A stretch of DNA of 64,000 nucleotides from Spirodela intermedia (lineage: Eukaryota; Streptophyta; Magnoliopsida; Alismatales; Araceae). Shown in pieces: positions 14,501 to 29,121 of the stretch (position 1 is its first letter; every line of letters begins with the position of its first letter). Position numbers and translations under genes: made by a program. The stretch lies in assembly GCA_902729315.2 (NCBI GenBank), contig LR746281.1:4028501-4092500 (forward strand). The letters are read 5' to 3'. Under the pieces are notes generated by a model. The model was given only the letters and a program-made list of their open reading frames with translations, did not search any database and was not told the origin of the DNA.

Positions 14501-17500
14501 TAGTGGAGAACTGATCTAAATTTTAGTTAAGAATAATTCCATGCTTGATCCATCTATTTTTATGCTTGTAGTTTGGATATATTTTCCTTTCATTAAAATG
14601 TGAGCTGAAAATTAAGGTAGTTTTATTTTGGTTCATTCAACCATTCTCTAAATGCACTTATGTTCCTGCTTTCAATTTTCTGACAGGTTCGAGCAAAACA
14701 TAAGGAAGTTTGCCTGCATAAGGATAGTCCACTGGGGGAAACAATTCTCGAATGTTATAACTGTGGTTGCCGCAATGTCTTCCTTCTTGGCTTTATATCT
14801 GCCAAAACGGAGAGTGTTGTTGTTCTTCTGTGCAGAGAACCTTGCTTGAGTAATAATGCATTGAAAGACATGAATTGGGATTTGAGCCAGTGGTGCCCTT
14901 TGATTGACGATAGGTGTTTCCTACAGTGGCTTGTCAAGGTCTTCATTTCTCTTGTATTTCTTTGACTGATATAATCATGTACCTTGTTTTGTTATTGACT
15001 TTATGAATTTTGGCTCAGATTCCTTCGGAGCAGGAGCAACTCAGAGCACGCCAAATTAGTGCTCAGCAGATAAACAGGGTAGAGGAGCTTTGGAAGATGA
15101 ATCCAGATGCAACTCTGGAGGATCTTGAAAAGCCTGGTGTTGATGACGAACCTCAGCCTGTGGTCTTGAAGTATGAAGATGCATACCAGGTAAGGATTTC
15201 GCGTACCACTATCTTCTGCATGAAAGAAACCCAAAATTTTCAGGCTTTGTGCTAACTTGTTTGTCTTGTTTGAAACAACTGTAATTTTTGGGTCATAAAT
15301 AGTATTTGGTGGCATATTAACTATTTCCTTGTGCAGTACCAAAATGTATTTGCTCCTCTTGTAAAGCTTGAAGCCGATTATGATAAGGTGAGTCGTTATT
15401 CTTTACTTTTAATGTTTTTGTACAATTTTGTTGTCTTGTTGTTTAATCGGTTGGATTACATATTTATTTCTATCTTTAGATGATGAAAGAATCTCAGAGC
15501 AAGGACAATCTGACAATACGTTGGGACATTGGCTTGAACAAGAAGCGTATAGCTTATTTCGTCTTTCCAAAGGTTAATGGTTTAGAATGTTCAATCCCCG
15601 TCCTGTTTAATAACGTTTGCCTCTTTCTATGGCGTTGATGATAATCTGTCCCAATCTAATTTTTATAATTTCTCAGGAGGATAACGAATTAAGGCTTGTT
15701 CCTGGAGATGAATTGAGGCTAAGATACTCTGGCGATGCAGCTCATCCTGCATGGCAATCTGTGGGGCATGTGGTTAGTATTCCTACCTTATTGCTGGTTA
15801 TCAGAGCACCATTATAGTCAATCATCCAAGATCCAGCTACGCAGACATTTTTCTTAGTTGCGTTGATTATTTGCTCTTCTGTTTTCAGATTAAACTAACT
15901 GCTCAGGAAGAGGTTGCACTAGAGCTCCGAGCAAATCAGGTAGGATTGAACTTATTTGCTTCTTGGTACTGTGATATTTCGGTTCACCATTGATTACGAA
16001 CTGTATTTTTGGTTCCAGGGTGTTCCTGTTGACTTGAACCATGGATTTAGCGTAGATTTTGTGTGGAAGAGTACCAGCTTTGATAGAATGCAGGGTGCAA
16101 TGAAGACATTTGCTGTGGACGAGACAAGTGTTAGTGGGTGAGTTTCAAATGTTGTTGGGCTTTGAATGATGAGTCAGAGACAGAATTTCAGGATTTCCTA
16201 TATGTTATTTGGACTTTCTCTCTCTAATACACCATTAATTTGTTATCACGTCAGTAGATGGGTGATATGAGAATAAGATGATGAGTTGTGTGCTCTCGTG
16301 TGGTCTTATTTATTGGTATATCTCTCACAACTGCTAACATTATCTCAGATGAACCTTTGGCTAAGAAGGGAAATGCATCTGCTTATGGTTTTCAAGAACA
16401 TTCATGTTGGATCCAAAAACCCAGATATTTGTTCTACCATAAGCAATTCACGTTTCATTAGTTGTTCCATATGCATCACCCTCAGCATCTTAGCTGATTT
16501 TGTAGATTACCAATCTTGACTTCCGGGTGCTAAATCTGCTCAAATTTTTTGATTGCTGTGATTTCTGCCATGTTGGATATATCTTACTATCGATTTTGTC
16601 TGCTGATTCCTTGAAGTCTCTTTAAGAAATTTATTCAGATCTAACCTTACATATTTCTGACTGAGTCAGATATGCGAAATTTATTTGATTTACCATAAAA
16701 TCCTTAATGTGTTACATATTCTTATTTGATTCAGACGTGTTACATATGCTCTCTTTCAGATACATATACCATCATCTGTTAGGTCATGAAGTTGAGTCTC
16801 AAATAGTGCGCAATGCATTGCCACGTCGCTTTGGTGCCCCAGGCCTTCCAGAACTCAATGCGTCTCAGGTTGGTCAAATTCGAAATGTTGTACAATATTT
16901 TGGAATTTTGTAATGTTGACTAGTACAGTTCGGTATTGTTCCAAAAGCCTGCTCAATCCTAGGTCACTTGAGGAAATTATTTGTAATTATTTAGGTCGAG
17001 ATAGCCGATCCTTGATGTTCTGGGGAAATACATCTTTTATTGGCATCTATTTTCATGTAACTAGCCTCGTCATTGATGTTATGGTCAATTTGTTGTCCTT
17101 TTCCTGTGGACAGGTCTTTGCCGTTAAGAGTGTGCTTCAGAAACCAATTAGTCTCATACAAGGTCCCCCTGGCACAGGAAAGACCGTCACATCTGCAGCA
17201 ATTGTCTATCACATGGCAAAACAAGGCCAGGGCCAGGTAGTAGCAGACTCATTATTAATATTTTCCTATACGAAACATGGAACTTATTGTCACTTATCTC
17301 ATTATTAAGGTTTTGGTTTGTGCTCCAAGCAATGTAGCTGTTGACCAACTCTCAGAGAAAATTAGCTCAACTGGTTTAAAGGTGATCTTCTGGTTTTTCG
17401 TCTTTTGCTTGATCTTCAACCCTTAGGTGCACCAACCCTCTCTATTGTTTTCCTGGATGATTTTTTTGCTTATTGATTTATTTTACATGATCTCCTACAA

Positions 17501-20500
17501 GAAGCTGTTCTTTCTCCACTCTTTTAGTCTCTGTTTGACAATGTATGGTTTCGTTAAAATTTATGATTTGCTTTCTCATTGTTGTTTGTAAAAAGATTAA
17601 TTTAGAAATGTCAGTCTTTGATTTTACTGTTATTTCCACATAAGGGAAAAATTTAGTTAGATGTAAGATTATTTGTGAATGCTGTGGGCTAAAGGATATA
17701 TATGTAGTCTCACATTCTTGCTAGGGGTATTCTTGTGAACGTGTAACGGTACTGTGTTATAGTGTTACTAGTAACAGCTGCCTTGTAATGTTCTAGATTG
17801 GAAAATGTTCTTTTACGACATAGCGTATTAAATGACTGACTGCGGAAGAAATGATAGGAATTCCCGTTTGTCAGTCTAACGATTTATCTTTTGATTTTAA
17901 ATGCAGTATTTGTACGTGTACGACCTTTTGACAATCAGGATATAAAATTGTTTTGAAGGAGCAGCCTTTTACACGAAGATAAATATAAGTTATTTGGGTG
18001 GAACAGCAGAATACAAGGATCTTTCTCTATGTTCCTTTTTCGTTTTAAAAGTTGTAATTGCAATTTAAAATTCAATTGGTTGTTTGATGAGAAGACCAAT
18101 TCTATGGTTATATCTTAAATGAAAGGAATAAAATAATATTATTATAGTTTCTTACTGCAAAGGACATAGCATGGACACTGCGTGGTGGGTCAATTTTGGG
18201 AGATTACAATTTTAAGTTTCTTACGCACTAAGCATTTTCATTCATTGTTGGTTCCATGGATTTTCTTTTTTAGCAACTTGTGTTCACTACATAGCAAATG
18301 ATTTTCAATATGATGAGCCTTCATTCAGGTTGTCAGACTTTGTGCTAAGTCAAGAGAAGCGGTCAGTTCTCCTGTTGAGCATTTAACTCTTCACTATCAG
18401 GTTAGTCCTCTCTTCCTCATCTCATTACAATTTATTTTGATAAGTGACTGATGTGAGGTCATTTTTCCTGAATTCTGCTATCAATTAAATATCAGGTCCG
18501 GCATCTTGACACGTCTGAAAAGAGTGAACTCCATAAACTTCAGCTGCTGAAGGATGAACAAGGTATGCAATATGCATTCTCTATTGCCTTGAATAGCTCT
18601 CAAACTTTTGCACTTTTTTCCTCATTTTTTTAATTGTGGGGGCATGATATCTGCTTCTGGCGTCTCATCATAGAAGTCTCGAATGTTTTTTAAATGTGTT
18701 TAAGTTGAAAGTTCTTAGCTCTTCCTCATATTTTTGGCTGGCCTAAGCAGTTTTAAATAGTGATTAGTTTGTTTTGAACAATGAACAAAGAAACCTGTTA
18801 TTTGAAAAGTATAAATATTACATCAATTTGAAGGACACAACTATTCAAGTGAATGAAACATGTGATTAAATAGAAAAGGTGATTCCGTATCGTTTGAGTA
18901 GATAATTATCACACAAAACATTCTCTCTTTCTCTCTCCATCTCCAATGAAGTTCACTAACCAGGCAATGAAGTCAATTAATTCGTTTGCATATAATTTTG
19001 GTATCATACATTATTGCAGGAGAGTTATCAAGCAGTGATGAGAAAAAATACAAGTCCCTGAAACGTGCGACTGAAAGAGAAATATTACAGAGTGCTGATG
19101 TTATTTGTTGCACCTGTGTTGGGGCTGGGGATCCTCGATTGTCAAACTTCCGTTTCCGCCAGGTTTATAAATGGTCTAATTTAGTCTGATTCTGCTCGCG
19201 AGATTTTTGTCTCATTGTAGTTTCTTTTTTCCATAGGTTCTGATTGATGAATCCACTCAGTCAACAGAGCCTGAGTGCCTTATTCCACTTGTTCTTGGAG
19301 TCAAACAGGTAATATCTCAGTTTTGTACATTTGTATTGTTAGATCTGTTCTATAAATTTATTCTAACAATCATTTTTTTATAAGGTTGTCCTCGTTGGGG
19401 ATCATTGCCAACTTGGTCCGGTGATCATGTGTAAGAAAGCTGCCCGAGCTGGCCTAGCTCAGTCTCTCTTTGAGCGTCTTGTCCTGCTGGGGTTGAAGCC
19501 AATCAGACTACAGGTGATGTGCTATGAATTTATTGATTGAGAACTTCTTTTCATTAGAGAAATTAAATGTTGTACTTTTATGAAATTCATTTATTATTAA
19601 TAGATATGCAAGCCTAAAATTGCAGGTCCAGTATCGCATGCATCCTTCTCTCTCAGAATTTCCTTCCAACAGCTTCTATGAAGGAACCCTTCAAAATGGT
19701 GTTACCATTAATGAACGACAATCAACTGGCATTGACTTTCCTTGGCCAGTACCAAATCGTCCAATGTTTTTCTATGTCCAGGTAACTATTGGTTTATCAA
19801 TAAAGAGTTCGTGTGGAGTGATGATCTTCATACGATATCAGATATGTTTTTACTGCATGTTTTTACTAAAGCAACATTCTTCTATAGATGGGACAAGAGG
19901 AGATAAGTGCTAGTGGGACTTCCTATCTGAATAGGACTGAGGCTGCAAATGTGGAAAAAATTGTTACGACATTTTTGAGGAGTGGTGTTGTTCCCAGTCA
20001 GGTACCCCTTTCATATCATATTGGTTGTTTATTTTTTGTTTGTTAGATTGGTTCTTTCATATGCATGTTCTTGCTTCTAAAATTTTCAGATCGGAGTTAT
20101 TACACCTTATGAGGGACAGAGAGCCTATATAGTTAACTATATGTCAAGAAATGGTGCTCTAAGACAGCAACTCTATAAAGAGATTGAGGTTACTTCCCGT
20201 CTATGTAGAATTTTTGGTACTGGTTGTTTGTAATACCGCGCCCTTCAGTATAGTTTTTAATATTCTTTTGCAGGTTGCAAGTGTCGATTCATTTCAGGGA
20301 AGGGAAAAAGACTACATTATTTTATCATGTGTGAGAAGTAATGAACATCAAGTGAGTTAGTTTTTATCTATTCCTGGGTCATTTTCACTGATTCTGTCAA
20401 TGTATTCGCCTAGTAATCTTTTTCTCCTTCAAATATTTTATAATCATTATACTGTGGCTTAGGTGTTTAGTTGTTGATGAACATGATACTTTTGTAGTAT

Positions 20501-21092
20501 TTGCTGGACATTTCGTTTGTGCTGTAGAATTTATTATGTTTCAGTATCTTATGAATAATCATGTGGTGATGAATTTTTTATTAAGCCATTGTTTTCGTCG
20601 ACTTTTTTCATCAATTGGTCACTATATATGTTGTCGTAGGAACTACTTGTATGATTTTCTGTAAATGTATCACAGTTTGGGGGCGTCACCCGGAAATTCC
20701 ATGATCTTTATTTTTCTCTTGTTTTGGTTAATCTGCCAGATTTCGTATGGTGGGCCTGTGTTGATTATCACAATTGATTTCAATTACTCCTTTCATCTCT
20801 TTGGCTGACAGTGCTTACCATCTTATAATTTTTCTTTTCAGGGAATTGGATTCCTTAATGACCCGCGCAGGTTAAATGTTGCACTTACTCGTGCACGTTA
20901 TGGCATCGTAATCTTGGGAAATCCAAAAGTCTTAAGTAAACAGCCATTGTGGAATAGTTTGCTCACACACTACAAGGTATGTTGGCTTAAATTTTAGACA
21001 GCATTTTATCCGTGACTTGTGAGCGAACTTTATACTCTGTTTTCTTCTATTGTTGAACCCTTTTTCATTGGCCATGTTTATGTAAAGTAGAA

Positions 21093-21131
<39 letters not shown>

Positions 21132-24100
21132 GAGGAATTTTGATTTTCGGGTCAATCAGTGTCAGTATGAAAAACGTTTTTATAAACTGGAGTAAAAATT
21201 TTGATCTATGATTGATTCTGAATGCTCAAAAATATTCATGTTTAATTAGCAGCACATCGAACAGTTTTTCTAGCAATCTGGAGCTGTTATTTGAAATTTA
21301 AACCTCTTAGTTAATTGTAGACTAATTTAGGTTTGAAGTGGAAGATATGTCTTAATGGTAAGGAGCTGGTTGTGCGATGGTGGTTAAAGGACTTGTCACC
21401 TAGAGGTGAACCATCTTTAAGTACCTAGGCCATGCAAAGCTGTTTAAGAAAAGTGAAGGTCGCAAAATGTGTTGTGGTCGCAAAAGTACCTAGGTTATGC
21501 AAAGCTGTTTAGGTGGAGTTTCATCACACAGCTAATTTCGTGGTTATATAACTAGAGCTCATGTGTTGTGGTATAAAATATTTCACCTTGAGGACATTCT
21601 GGTGGAGGACGATTCCCTTATGCTAGAGGCTATTTCAATGCATTACTTCCATGCGAATACATTTGTCCGAGATGGGGACATTTTATTCTGCCTCTCTTAT
21701 CTTTTCATTTAGTTTCTGTAGTTTAGACCAGCCAAATTATACAGGATTCCTGATGATTCATATACTCACTGTCTAACTATTTCAGTGCATTGTGCTTTTA
21801 ATAAATGTGTGCGAGTATTCCATTCAATTTGACGAGGCCATAAATGTGGATATGGGTTGCAATTTTAGTATTGTTGGGTGCAAATGAATAGCATCTTGTT
21901 GAGTATCTACTGAATTATATTAGGAGCATGTATTAAGAGAGGGCACTAAGGGTTTATAATAAAACCTTTACATCTTGCTGAGCATCTGGTAGATGATAAT
22001 TCCCAAGGGAAATGATGCTTATGTCGTGGCTATGAAAATTTCTACGTTTAACCTAAACGGAATGGAATGGGTTGTTTGATTTATGTTGTCATTCTAAACT
22101 TGTGGTTGAAGGGATCGGGTGATTTTTATTGTGAATGGAGGATTCAGGGCATTTTGATTGAAAGAATGTATCGGAGTAATGAGATTTTGTGATTCGACCA
22201 ACCAAAGCCTTTTTTTAAGGGGTTGAGATGTTGTAGGAACACAATATTGAGGCGTAATCTGTCTTCTATTAGGCTTGGATTACTATGCCCGCACCCTATT
22301 AGGGTTTTTTTACGAAGGATTTGGATGGTTTTAGTAATAGTAATTTTTGCTAGGCCTGTGGTATCTTTACTGTCCGCTGGTGAGGCTTCTGGGAAGATCA
22401 GGTTGTCAGTGAGTGAACTGTTGAACTAGCTGAAATTGTTTGATCATATTTACAGAAAGAGACAGTCAGCTGTTTGTATTATTTGGGAACTTGGCGGCAA
22501 TTTTTATGCCATAAAGCAGTGGTCCCTTGACCTATTGACATTGACCAGGACGGTTTTACTATTTCCTGAAGAAATTGGGTTTAACTAATGGGAAAAAGAA
22601 TGGAAATAATACTTGGTGAGGCAAGATGTTTCCTACTTGATCTTCCTCATGTAACCTTGGGCTGCCTTTGTAGGGATTCAAAGTAGTACTTTGTAGATGT
22701 GGGTTACATGGATGCTATTTGGTCGTTGCCATTTTTCTTTGTGAATTAAGTTGGCTAGTTTATTTCAGTACAAAGTGTTGCAGATCTACATGTGAGGCTA
22801 TCGTTCAAATGAAGAATTGTTATAATGTTGAAACTTATAACACAATCCCTGCCTTTGAGCCTGGTTTTTTTTTATAAAATATTTACCTTTTGCAATTGTG
22901 TTACGGTTCACTTATTTCAAAGAATTCCCATATTTCTCTTATAGATTAAGTTCTTTATGGAAATGATGATGTGCTTCTTGGAGCGGTACCTTTCATAACC
23001 AAGCTATGACAAGGTTGGAATGCTTGTGACTATTTGAAGGGCCATTGACATTCGTAGTTGGATTTGTTCTACAATGGATTAAGTTGCAGATGATTGAAGT
23101 AAAAGTTTTTAGGTCTGATCTTGTTGGCCACTTGACATTTTGAGTCTGGGCTGAGATTATCATAAAACTGAAAATTAATGATTATTTACCAGTACTACTA
23201 CTTATATGAGGTTGTGTGAAGTCATGTGTGTGATGTACGGCTTCAAGAATCATGCTCCATGAAATGTCTTGTCCGGGAGTTTCCAGAACACCTATTTTTT
23301 TCTGGTAAGATTTACGTTAGATTTGGAAGGACATGATTCAAAACTCTTATCTGAGTTTTATGTTTATAGATTGTTTGAAATTATAGGATAATGCATCAAA
23401 TTCGTCTGTAGGAAAGTCTCTGTATTCCTTGTTTTCTTTTTTCCCGATTCTGTAGAGCATGGATGCCGATGCATTTAAATACTGTGCAGTAGTTGATGAG
23501 CATGAAATTCTTCTGATAGGAACATGAATGCTTGGTGGAGGGACCTCTAAACAACTTGAAGCAGAGTATGGTACAATTTCAGAAGCCAAAAAAGGTAGGA
23601 TTGACAAAATCGATCGTTTTCATCCGACGTCACCTTTTGTGCACGAGTTTTTCCAATGTAGTGTCATGGACATGTGTTGCGGATTTCAGCAAATGATTAG
23701 TGAAATCTCGCTTTGAACTTGCTTTCGTTGCATCTTCAATCAAACAGATATATAGCGATCGTAGATTTCACTTTGGGAATGGGCCAGGACCTGTGGCTTC
23801 TGATAGTTTTGGTCCAGCCAGTTCACCAAGTCCGAATGCTGATAGGAGAGGTGGACGCAGCAAAGGTATGCTATATTTCTTTTTCCCCTTATTGATTTTA
23901 TTTTATATCAACAATGTGTGAAAACTTAACCCAAGCATCCTTGGGCGCGCATTTATGCCTCAATTTTCATTCTTTTGTGATTCAACTTCAGCCCATTGTG
24001 AGGGTGGGTGAAATAGCTATGTTATCTTAGATCTTTACTCTAAACGGTTGTTCTATCCAGGTCAAATGCAGTTCAGCCAAACCAATGGTGTGCCAAAGCC

Positions 24101-25484
24101 TGGTGTGCACCCTGGAGGGGGGTACCCGTTACCTAGGATTCCTCTTCCACCCTTCCCTGCTGGGCCACACTCTCAACCGTACGCCATTCCCACTAGAGGA
24201 GCGATTCACGGGCCCGTTGGAGCTGTTCCTCAGGTCCCCTCGTCAGGGACCAGGGGCTTTGGAACTGGGCGAGGGAACGCCGGTGGCCATATTGGGGGTC
24301 ATCTCTCACATCCGGATGGTTCTCAACATGCTTTGGGCAATCTCGGGTCCGCCTTCAATTTCCCTCTGGACAGCTCAAATTCCCAGCCTTCTGTTGGAGG
24401 TCTGATGACCCAGGTATTTATTAATATCACACTCGTACATCTCAGCCTGTTTTTAGGCCACATCTCATCCGGATGTTTTTTCTCTCTTTTTTTTTAAATT
24501 TTTTTAAATGCTCTCTTGTGGTGGTTACTGTCCGCGATAGATGCCAGTTCAAGGTCTTGGGCAACCTTTCAGAGATGGGTTCTCCATGGGAGGAATGTCA
24601 CAGGTATTTGCTCTATTTCTCTGACAAGCCCCAGTTTTTTGCTCTATTTCTTCCCGTCCTATATAGTTTAATTGCTGTATGTATCTCAGGATTTCCTAGG
24701 AGATGATTTCAAAAGCCAGGGATCTCACGTTGCCTACAACATTGCCGATTTCTCGACACAGGTGGCATTTTATTTCGAGTTTGGTCGATCTAAAGCGTCG
24801 TCTGATAATAAATATATGGATGCTATGAAAAAGTACTCAATCTTTTGCTTTCTTTTTTTTTTTTTTTCTCAGGCCTCTCAAGGCGGCGGCGGGTACGGTG
24901 TCGACTATGCCACTCAAGGAACACAGGGTGGTGGCTTTGTGGGGGGCTTCCTGAACCAAAATTCTCAAGCGGGCTATTCCCAAGTGGGCACCCCCGGAAA
25001 TGATTTCATCTCCCAGGTAACAATAATAGTAGCACATCACTAATAATATGATGCCCCTTGTAAGTATAGTACGGTTTGATGTCATTCCACACAAGCAAGC
25101 TCTGGCCGTAGTAATGGCACCACCATTTATTTTTTATTTTTTCCAGGATTACATGCCTCGCGGCAGGGCGCAGGGTTTATTCACCCAGGTGGGTTTCAAT
25201 GATCCCTCGCAGGACGACTCCTCCCAGTCCCATTTTGGCGTGGCTGGACAGGCACTCCTTCAGTCTCAGGTACCCCTCTTCCTCCCTCCACTCACAGAGA
25301 TCGATCCCGTTCTTTGAAAATTTCCGAAGAGAACCAACCCACGTCACCACCGGCGAATGTTCTCCTCTCACAGGGCATGATGAACCCTCTCTACTCCCAG
25401 CCCTTCACCCAGTACAGCACCCCGTCCCCCCAGCCGCAGCAGAGCCAGGGCTCTCCCAGTCAGAATCTGCACTACACCAGCTAG
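11506..25484 (+). CDS. UPF1: UPF1 RNA helicase, nonsense-mediated decay factor
   Basis: A complete gene of 29 coding exons and 1265 aa, close to the roughly 1250 aa of Arabidopsis UPF1. Exons: 11506-12042, 14687-14938, 15019-15189, 15337-15387, 15480-15572, 15677-15772, 15889-15939, 16019-16137, 16760-16868, 17114-17236, 17310-17381, 18329-18400, 18496-18562, 19020-19162, 19237-19308, 19385-19513, 19626-19781, 19888-20001, 20090-20188, 20274-20351, 20842-20976, 23520-23594, 23748-23865, 24061-24413, 24541-24603, 24690-24761, 24873-25016, 25147-25269, 25374-25484. All junctions are GT-AG and in frame. The Cys/His zinc-binding domain that contacts UPF2 spans about residues 138-255 (HACRYCG onward). 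Superfamily 1 helicase motifs are GPPGTGKT (510-517), DEST (656-659), GDHCQ (681-685) and VALTRAR (881-887). The C-terminal third is Gly/Pro/Gln-rich with many SQ and TQ pairs, the usual targets of SMG1-type kinases. The ATG has a strong context (ggccATGGc). The protein acts in cytoplasmic mRNA surveillance. Confidence 0.97.
20977..23519 (+). other. Large UPF1 intron 21
   Basis: A 2.5-kb intron between the exon ending LLTHYK and the exon starting [13 protein letters not shown]. It contains an (AT)n run and no recognised exon or transposon protein. UPF1 intron 1 (12043-14686) is of similar size and is also featureless. Confidence 0.7.
21096..21128. repeat. (AT)n microsatellite in UPF1 intron 21
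   Basis: An uninterrupted AT dinucleotide run of about 33 bp. Confidence 0.95.
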
Positions 25485-27479
25485 AGCCGTGACCTTGTGG
25501 CGGTCACAGATATGATGGACGAAAAGATACAAGGAAAGAAAGAAAGAAGGAAGGGGGCCTACTGGTGCCGCCCGCGCCCGTTTGGCTGCGCCATCTCAGG
25601 AGGCAATGGTGTGAGACTGCGGGGGCCCGGTGTGGTCTGGAGTGAGCGCCCCGTGCCGCACCCCCCCGCACGAAATGGGCACCGCATGTCGGTGGCCCCA
25701 TGGAGGTCGAGTGAAGGATTACAACAGAGCCCTTGGCTGTTCAAACGGATGGCCTGAGAGTGCGCCATGGGAGTGAGGTGGTGGTGGTGCTGGTCGGAGT
25801 TTTGGACGTCGGGACGAGGAGCAGCCGCCGAGTATGCAGGTTTCTGTACATCTGCTGCCGATTAATCTGGGCCATGCAACCTCTCTTTCGAGTGATCCTC
25901 TCTTTCTGTCGTTTTGGACGTCTGTACATCTCTCTCTCTCTCTCTCTTTCTGTGTACCCTTTTTTTTTTTTCGTAGGAGAGAGCAGCTGCAACTCCTTAA
26001 CTTGAGATTTCTCCTCGACTTCTGTCGTTATGTCAACTGACGCGCTTGCTGTGGGGTTCCCTGGGAACCTTTTCTATATATGTCCAATGTGTGCTATCCC
26101 TGCGCTTGACTTTTGGTCCACAGACGAAAATTATACCCAACTGCTTCAGAGAACTAGTAAAGGACGAAGAAAAAGGCCACGTGAGAGAGCAAGCTTTCGC
26201 ACAGGCTTGTTACATGAGAAGGCCACGTTCTTTTAGTTAATACCATGTGCCAGTGTCCTCGAGTGTTATCCTTAATGGCATTTAGTGGTGCCATGAATCT
26301 AAGGAAATGAAAACCATGTGATAAATATGGATTTAGATGTGTGAAGCTATAAACAATTGGGGGTCCTGAATTCTCTCAAATAAGTTTAAAAAAAAAAAAA
26401 AGGTGCTTCTGAAGGTAGTTTCTTTTAGCATCAGGCTGAAAGAATATGAAAAAAGATTAATTTCAGCTGGAAGGCCACTTTTCACGATGAACTAAAGACA
26501 AGGTACTTGAACGAAAACCATAGCGAAAGTTGTGATTTCATGATGTAATGTAATGTAATGAAATGAAATGAAATGGTAGCTGAAGATGGAAGTCCTTTCA
26601 AGCATACAAGGGGAGGGGGTTGCCAATGGTCAAACAAGTGCAAGAGGAAATAGGTGCTTATGAACAAGTGTGAGCGGAAGGACTGATGATGCCTTGAAAC
26701 AAACTTCTACTAGGTCAACCTCGTAAAGCTTGTTGATTAGAAGAGTCAAGTGTATCTAAAGATAGCAAGCCCACATCTAATAAGCAGGAGCTGAAGAAAA
26801 GTCAACGCGGTCAGGTATGTGCTGAAGAAATCTTGGATTTGACTGCACGAGAAACAAATAGATGGCAGCTGCACACCTTGATGAATGGAGATGGTGGGGC
26901 ATTGATTGGGATCATGATAACGAGTGCCCTCACTCCTAGCAATAACCAAATCACGATAATCAGAAAAAACTCTTTATCAGAACGTGTACAGAGATGACTA
27001 TACAAGCTCCCCATGCCGTAGTAGTTATGTTGTCACACAGCTACTTATGAAGAACCAAGTAATGGTGTCGTAATCAGGCCCCATTCCAGCTAATTGTTTC
27101 TGCACAGTGTGTGTGGCCCGAATAGGGAGAATAGATTGTAGAAAGTTCTTCCCAAGTTAGTGGGTATCCCCTCATAATCACCCAATCAACACCTACATTT
27201 TGGCAGCCCATATCTACACTAGGGTCAACCACAATAATACACATTGGTTGGTGACAATAAGCTCTTGCAAAGTCAACACGATGTGTTCTATTTCGAGGGA
27301 TGAACATCATTGATTATTGAAGAATTTGACCTTTATTGAGTAATAATAATAACATAATAATAGTAGTATAATATAGTTAGCTTGCATGTAACTATACCGT
27401 ACCTACCTAAATTCATCATCACAAGACAAACAAAAGTTATATAGGCATAAATCTATTGAATAAATGAGATATGCTGATG
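25485..27479. other. UPF1 3' flank and intergenic DNA
   Basis: The first 600-700 bp after the UPF1 stop are GC-balanced and contain a (CT)n run at 25930-25947; this is probably 3' UTR. No clear polyadenylation signal could be fixed. The rest is non-coding in appearance, with a pentanucleotide run of atgta and atgaa units at 26542-26575. Confidence 0.5.
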
Positions 27480-28330
27480 AAACCCATCAATTTCGATACT
27501 GCCATATCAATTAATGTGTACAAAACATATGATGCAGTGAAACTTGAGGAGGTAATGACTTGAACGAGTTATGATCAAACTTTGATGTTGTGGAGGTTGA
27601 AGACATGTCTTGAATCCTCAAAAAACATGCTTTAATGGTTGTCTTTTTACTTTGAATCCACAAGGTAAAGAAGACAAGTCCCTTGAGTTTATAAGAGGGT
27701 GATTCTGAATTCACAGAATCAAGAACAAGTTTCTTGAGTCCATAGGGTGTTGGAGTCCACTAGCAAAAAGAGAGAACTTCAAGAGAAGAAAACTCACAAA
27801 ATTATATTGAAAAAAGAGTAATATACCTCTGGGGTTACAAGGGGTACCTTTAAATAGGCTAAAGAGTTTTGATTTGGGTGCCAAGATTTGAATTTCAAAT
27901 GAAATCTAAATTTGAAAGTAAAATTTGGCTGAAATTTGAATTCAAATATAAATTTAAATTTCAAACAAGAATTAAAATTTCGAATTTGAATTTTAAAATT
28001 AAAATTAAAATTTCAAATAAAAATTAAATAATAAGAAAAATAAATATATGAGCCTAATTTCATAATTGGATAGTAAAGTGGGCTTTAAGCTGCAACAATA
28101 ATAAGCTTTAGTGTGTATCAAGTAAAGTAGGCTTCAAGGTGTAACATTAATGAACTTTAAGGTGCATTAATACTGGGCTTTAAGCTGCAACAGTAATGGA
28201 CTCCAAGATGCATTAATATTAGGCTCAAGGCTTCTTCAATAGTAGGCTTTAGGGTTTGGGTTGCATCAACATATAAGGGGGTTAAATTTGGTATTAATGA
28301 ACAAAGTTTTGAGTATGATGGGTGCAAAAT
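27480..28330. mobile_element. Probable decayed LTR-type repeat
   Basis: This stretch has three repetitive parts. 27590-27740 carries 'cttgaatcc'/'tttgaatccac' phrases like those at 40302-40480. 27880-28020 is AT-rich with repeated 'aaatttgaatttcaaat' text. 28078-28255 is a series of roughly 25-bp degenerate units related to 'ggctttaagctgcaacaata'. No protein remnant or paired terminal repeat was found, so 'solo LTR or non-autonomous element' is inference. Confidence 0.35.
28078..28255. repeat. Degenerate ~25-bp tandem repeats
   Basis: Units such as gggctttaagctgcaacaat, aggcttcaaggtgtaacatt and gggctttaagctgcaacagt follow one another with about 25-bp spacing and many substitutions. Confidence 0.6.
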
Positions 28331-28581
28331 ATATGTCATTTATTCCTAGTTCGGATGAAAGTCATTTTAGGATGTCCACATAATATTTATGACCAAAGAA
28401 TGACATTGAATAGTTCTTCACGTTGAAATTTTACAGAGAATTAATTCAACTTGATTCTTTTTACAAGATTCTTCAAGCAGTATCAATGTTGATTTTGCCA
28501 TGATTGACATCTACTTGATCGCAAAATACGATGTGTGACGAAGAGGTGTTGACTTGGTCAGGATGGTGATAATAAATTTTT

Positions 28582-28610
28582 ATTTATTTATTATTATTAT
28601 TATTATTATT
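28582..28610. repeat. (TTA)n microsatellite
   Basis: A TTA/TTTA run about 500 bp upstream of the LON2 start. The DNA turns GC-rich immediately after it, marking the probable edge of the LON2 promoter region (28611-29121). No convincing TATA box was found there. Confidence 0.85.
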
Positions 28611-29121
28611 TCCAGCATGCGAACCGGAATAAGCTGCTGGTCAAACACAACGGCGCGGGGAATCTCCTCGTATCGATGCTGTCATCTTGATGTCAGCATG
28701 ATGACCGAAGAGGAGGCCGCCTCGTGACTCACCCACGTCGCCTCGCCCATAACTACTACTGTACTGGATAACCTCCTTAGAGATGGTCTGACCAGCATGG
28801 GAGGACAAGCTGTCACGGACGTTGTCAAATCAAATCCACCCTTAATTCAGCTGGCTGGCATTGGAAAATTGGTCCTCCTGGAAAACGCTAGCGCAGGCAG
28901 GCACGCTCTTCTTCCTTCCGCTGTGAAAAAAAGGTACATTTAGTCATTAATGGTGGGTATCGTATCGTACGCCAGGCTATCAAAGTGTCCACTATTTGAT
29001 GTTCCATAGGATATGTGTGAGAGGGAGGGCGGGGAAGGGTTCCTGATTATTTCTCCTTGTCTCATCATTTGCTTCTGAAAAACCGATCGTCGTCCGGTTG
29101 CCGACTCTGCTGCGCTGGGCC

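Noticed and set aside
27074-27310. A 78-aa minus frame in the UPF1-LON2 spacer
   Set aside because: No motif or neighbour supports it; it may be transposon debris but could not be assigned.
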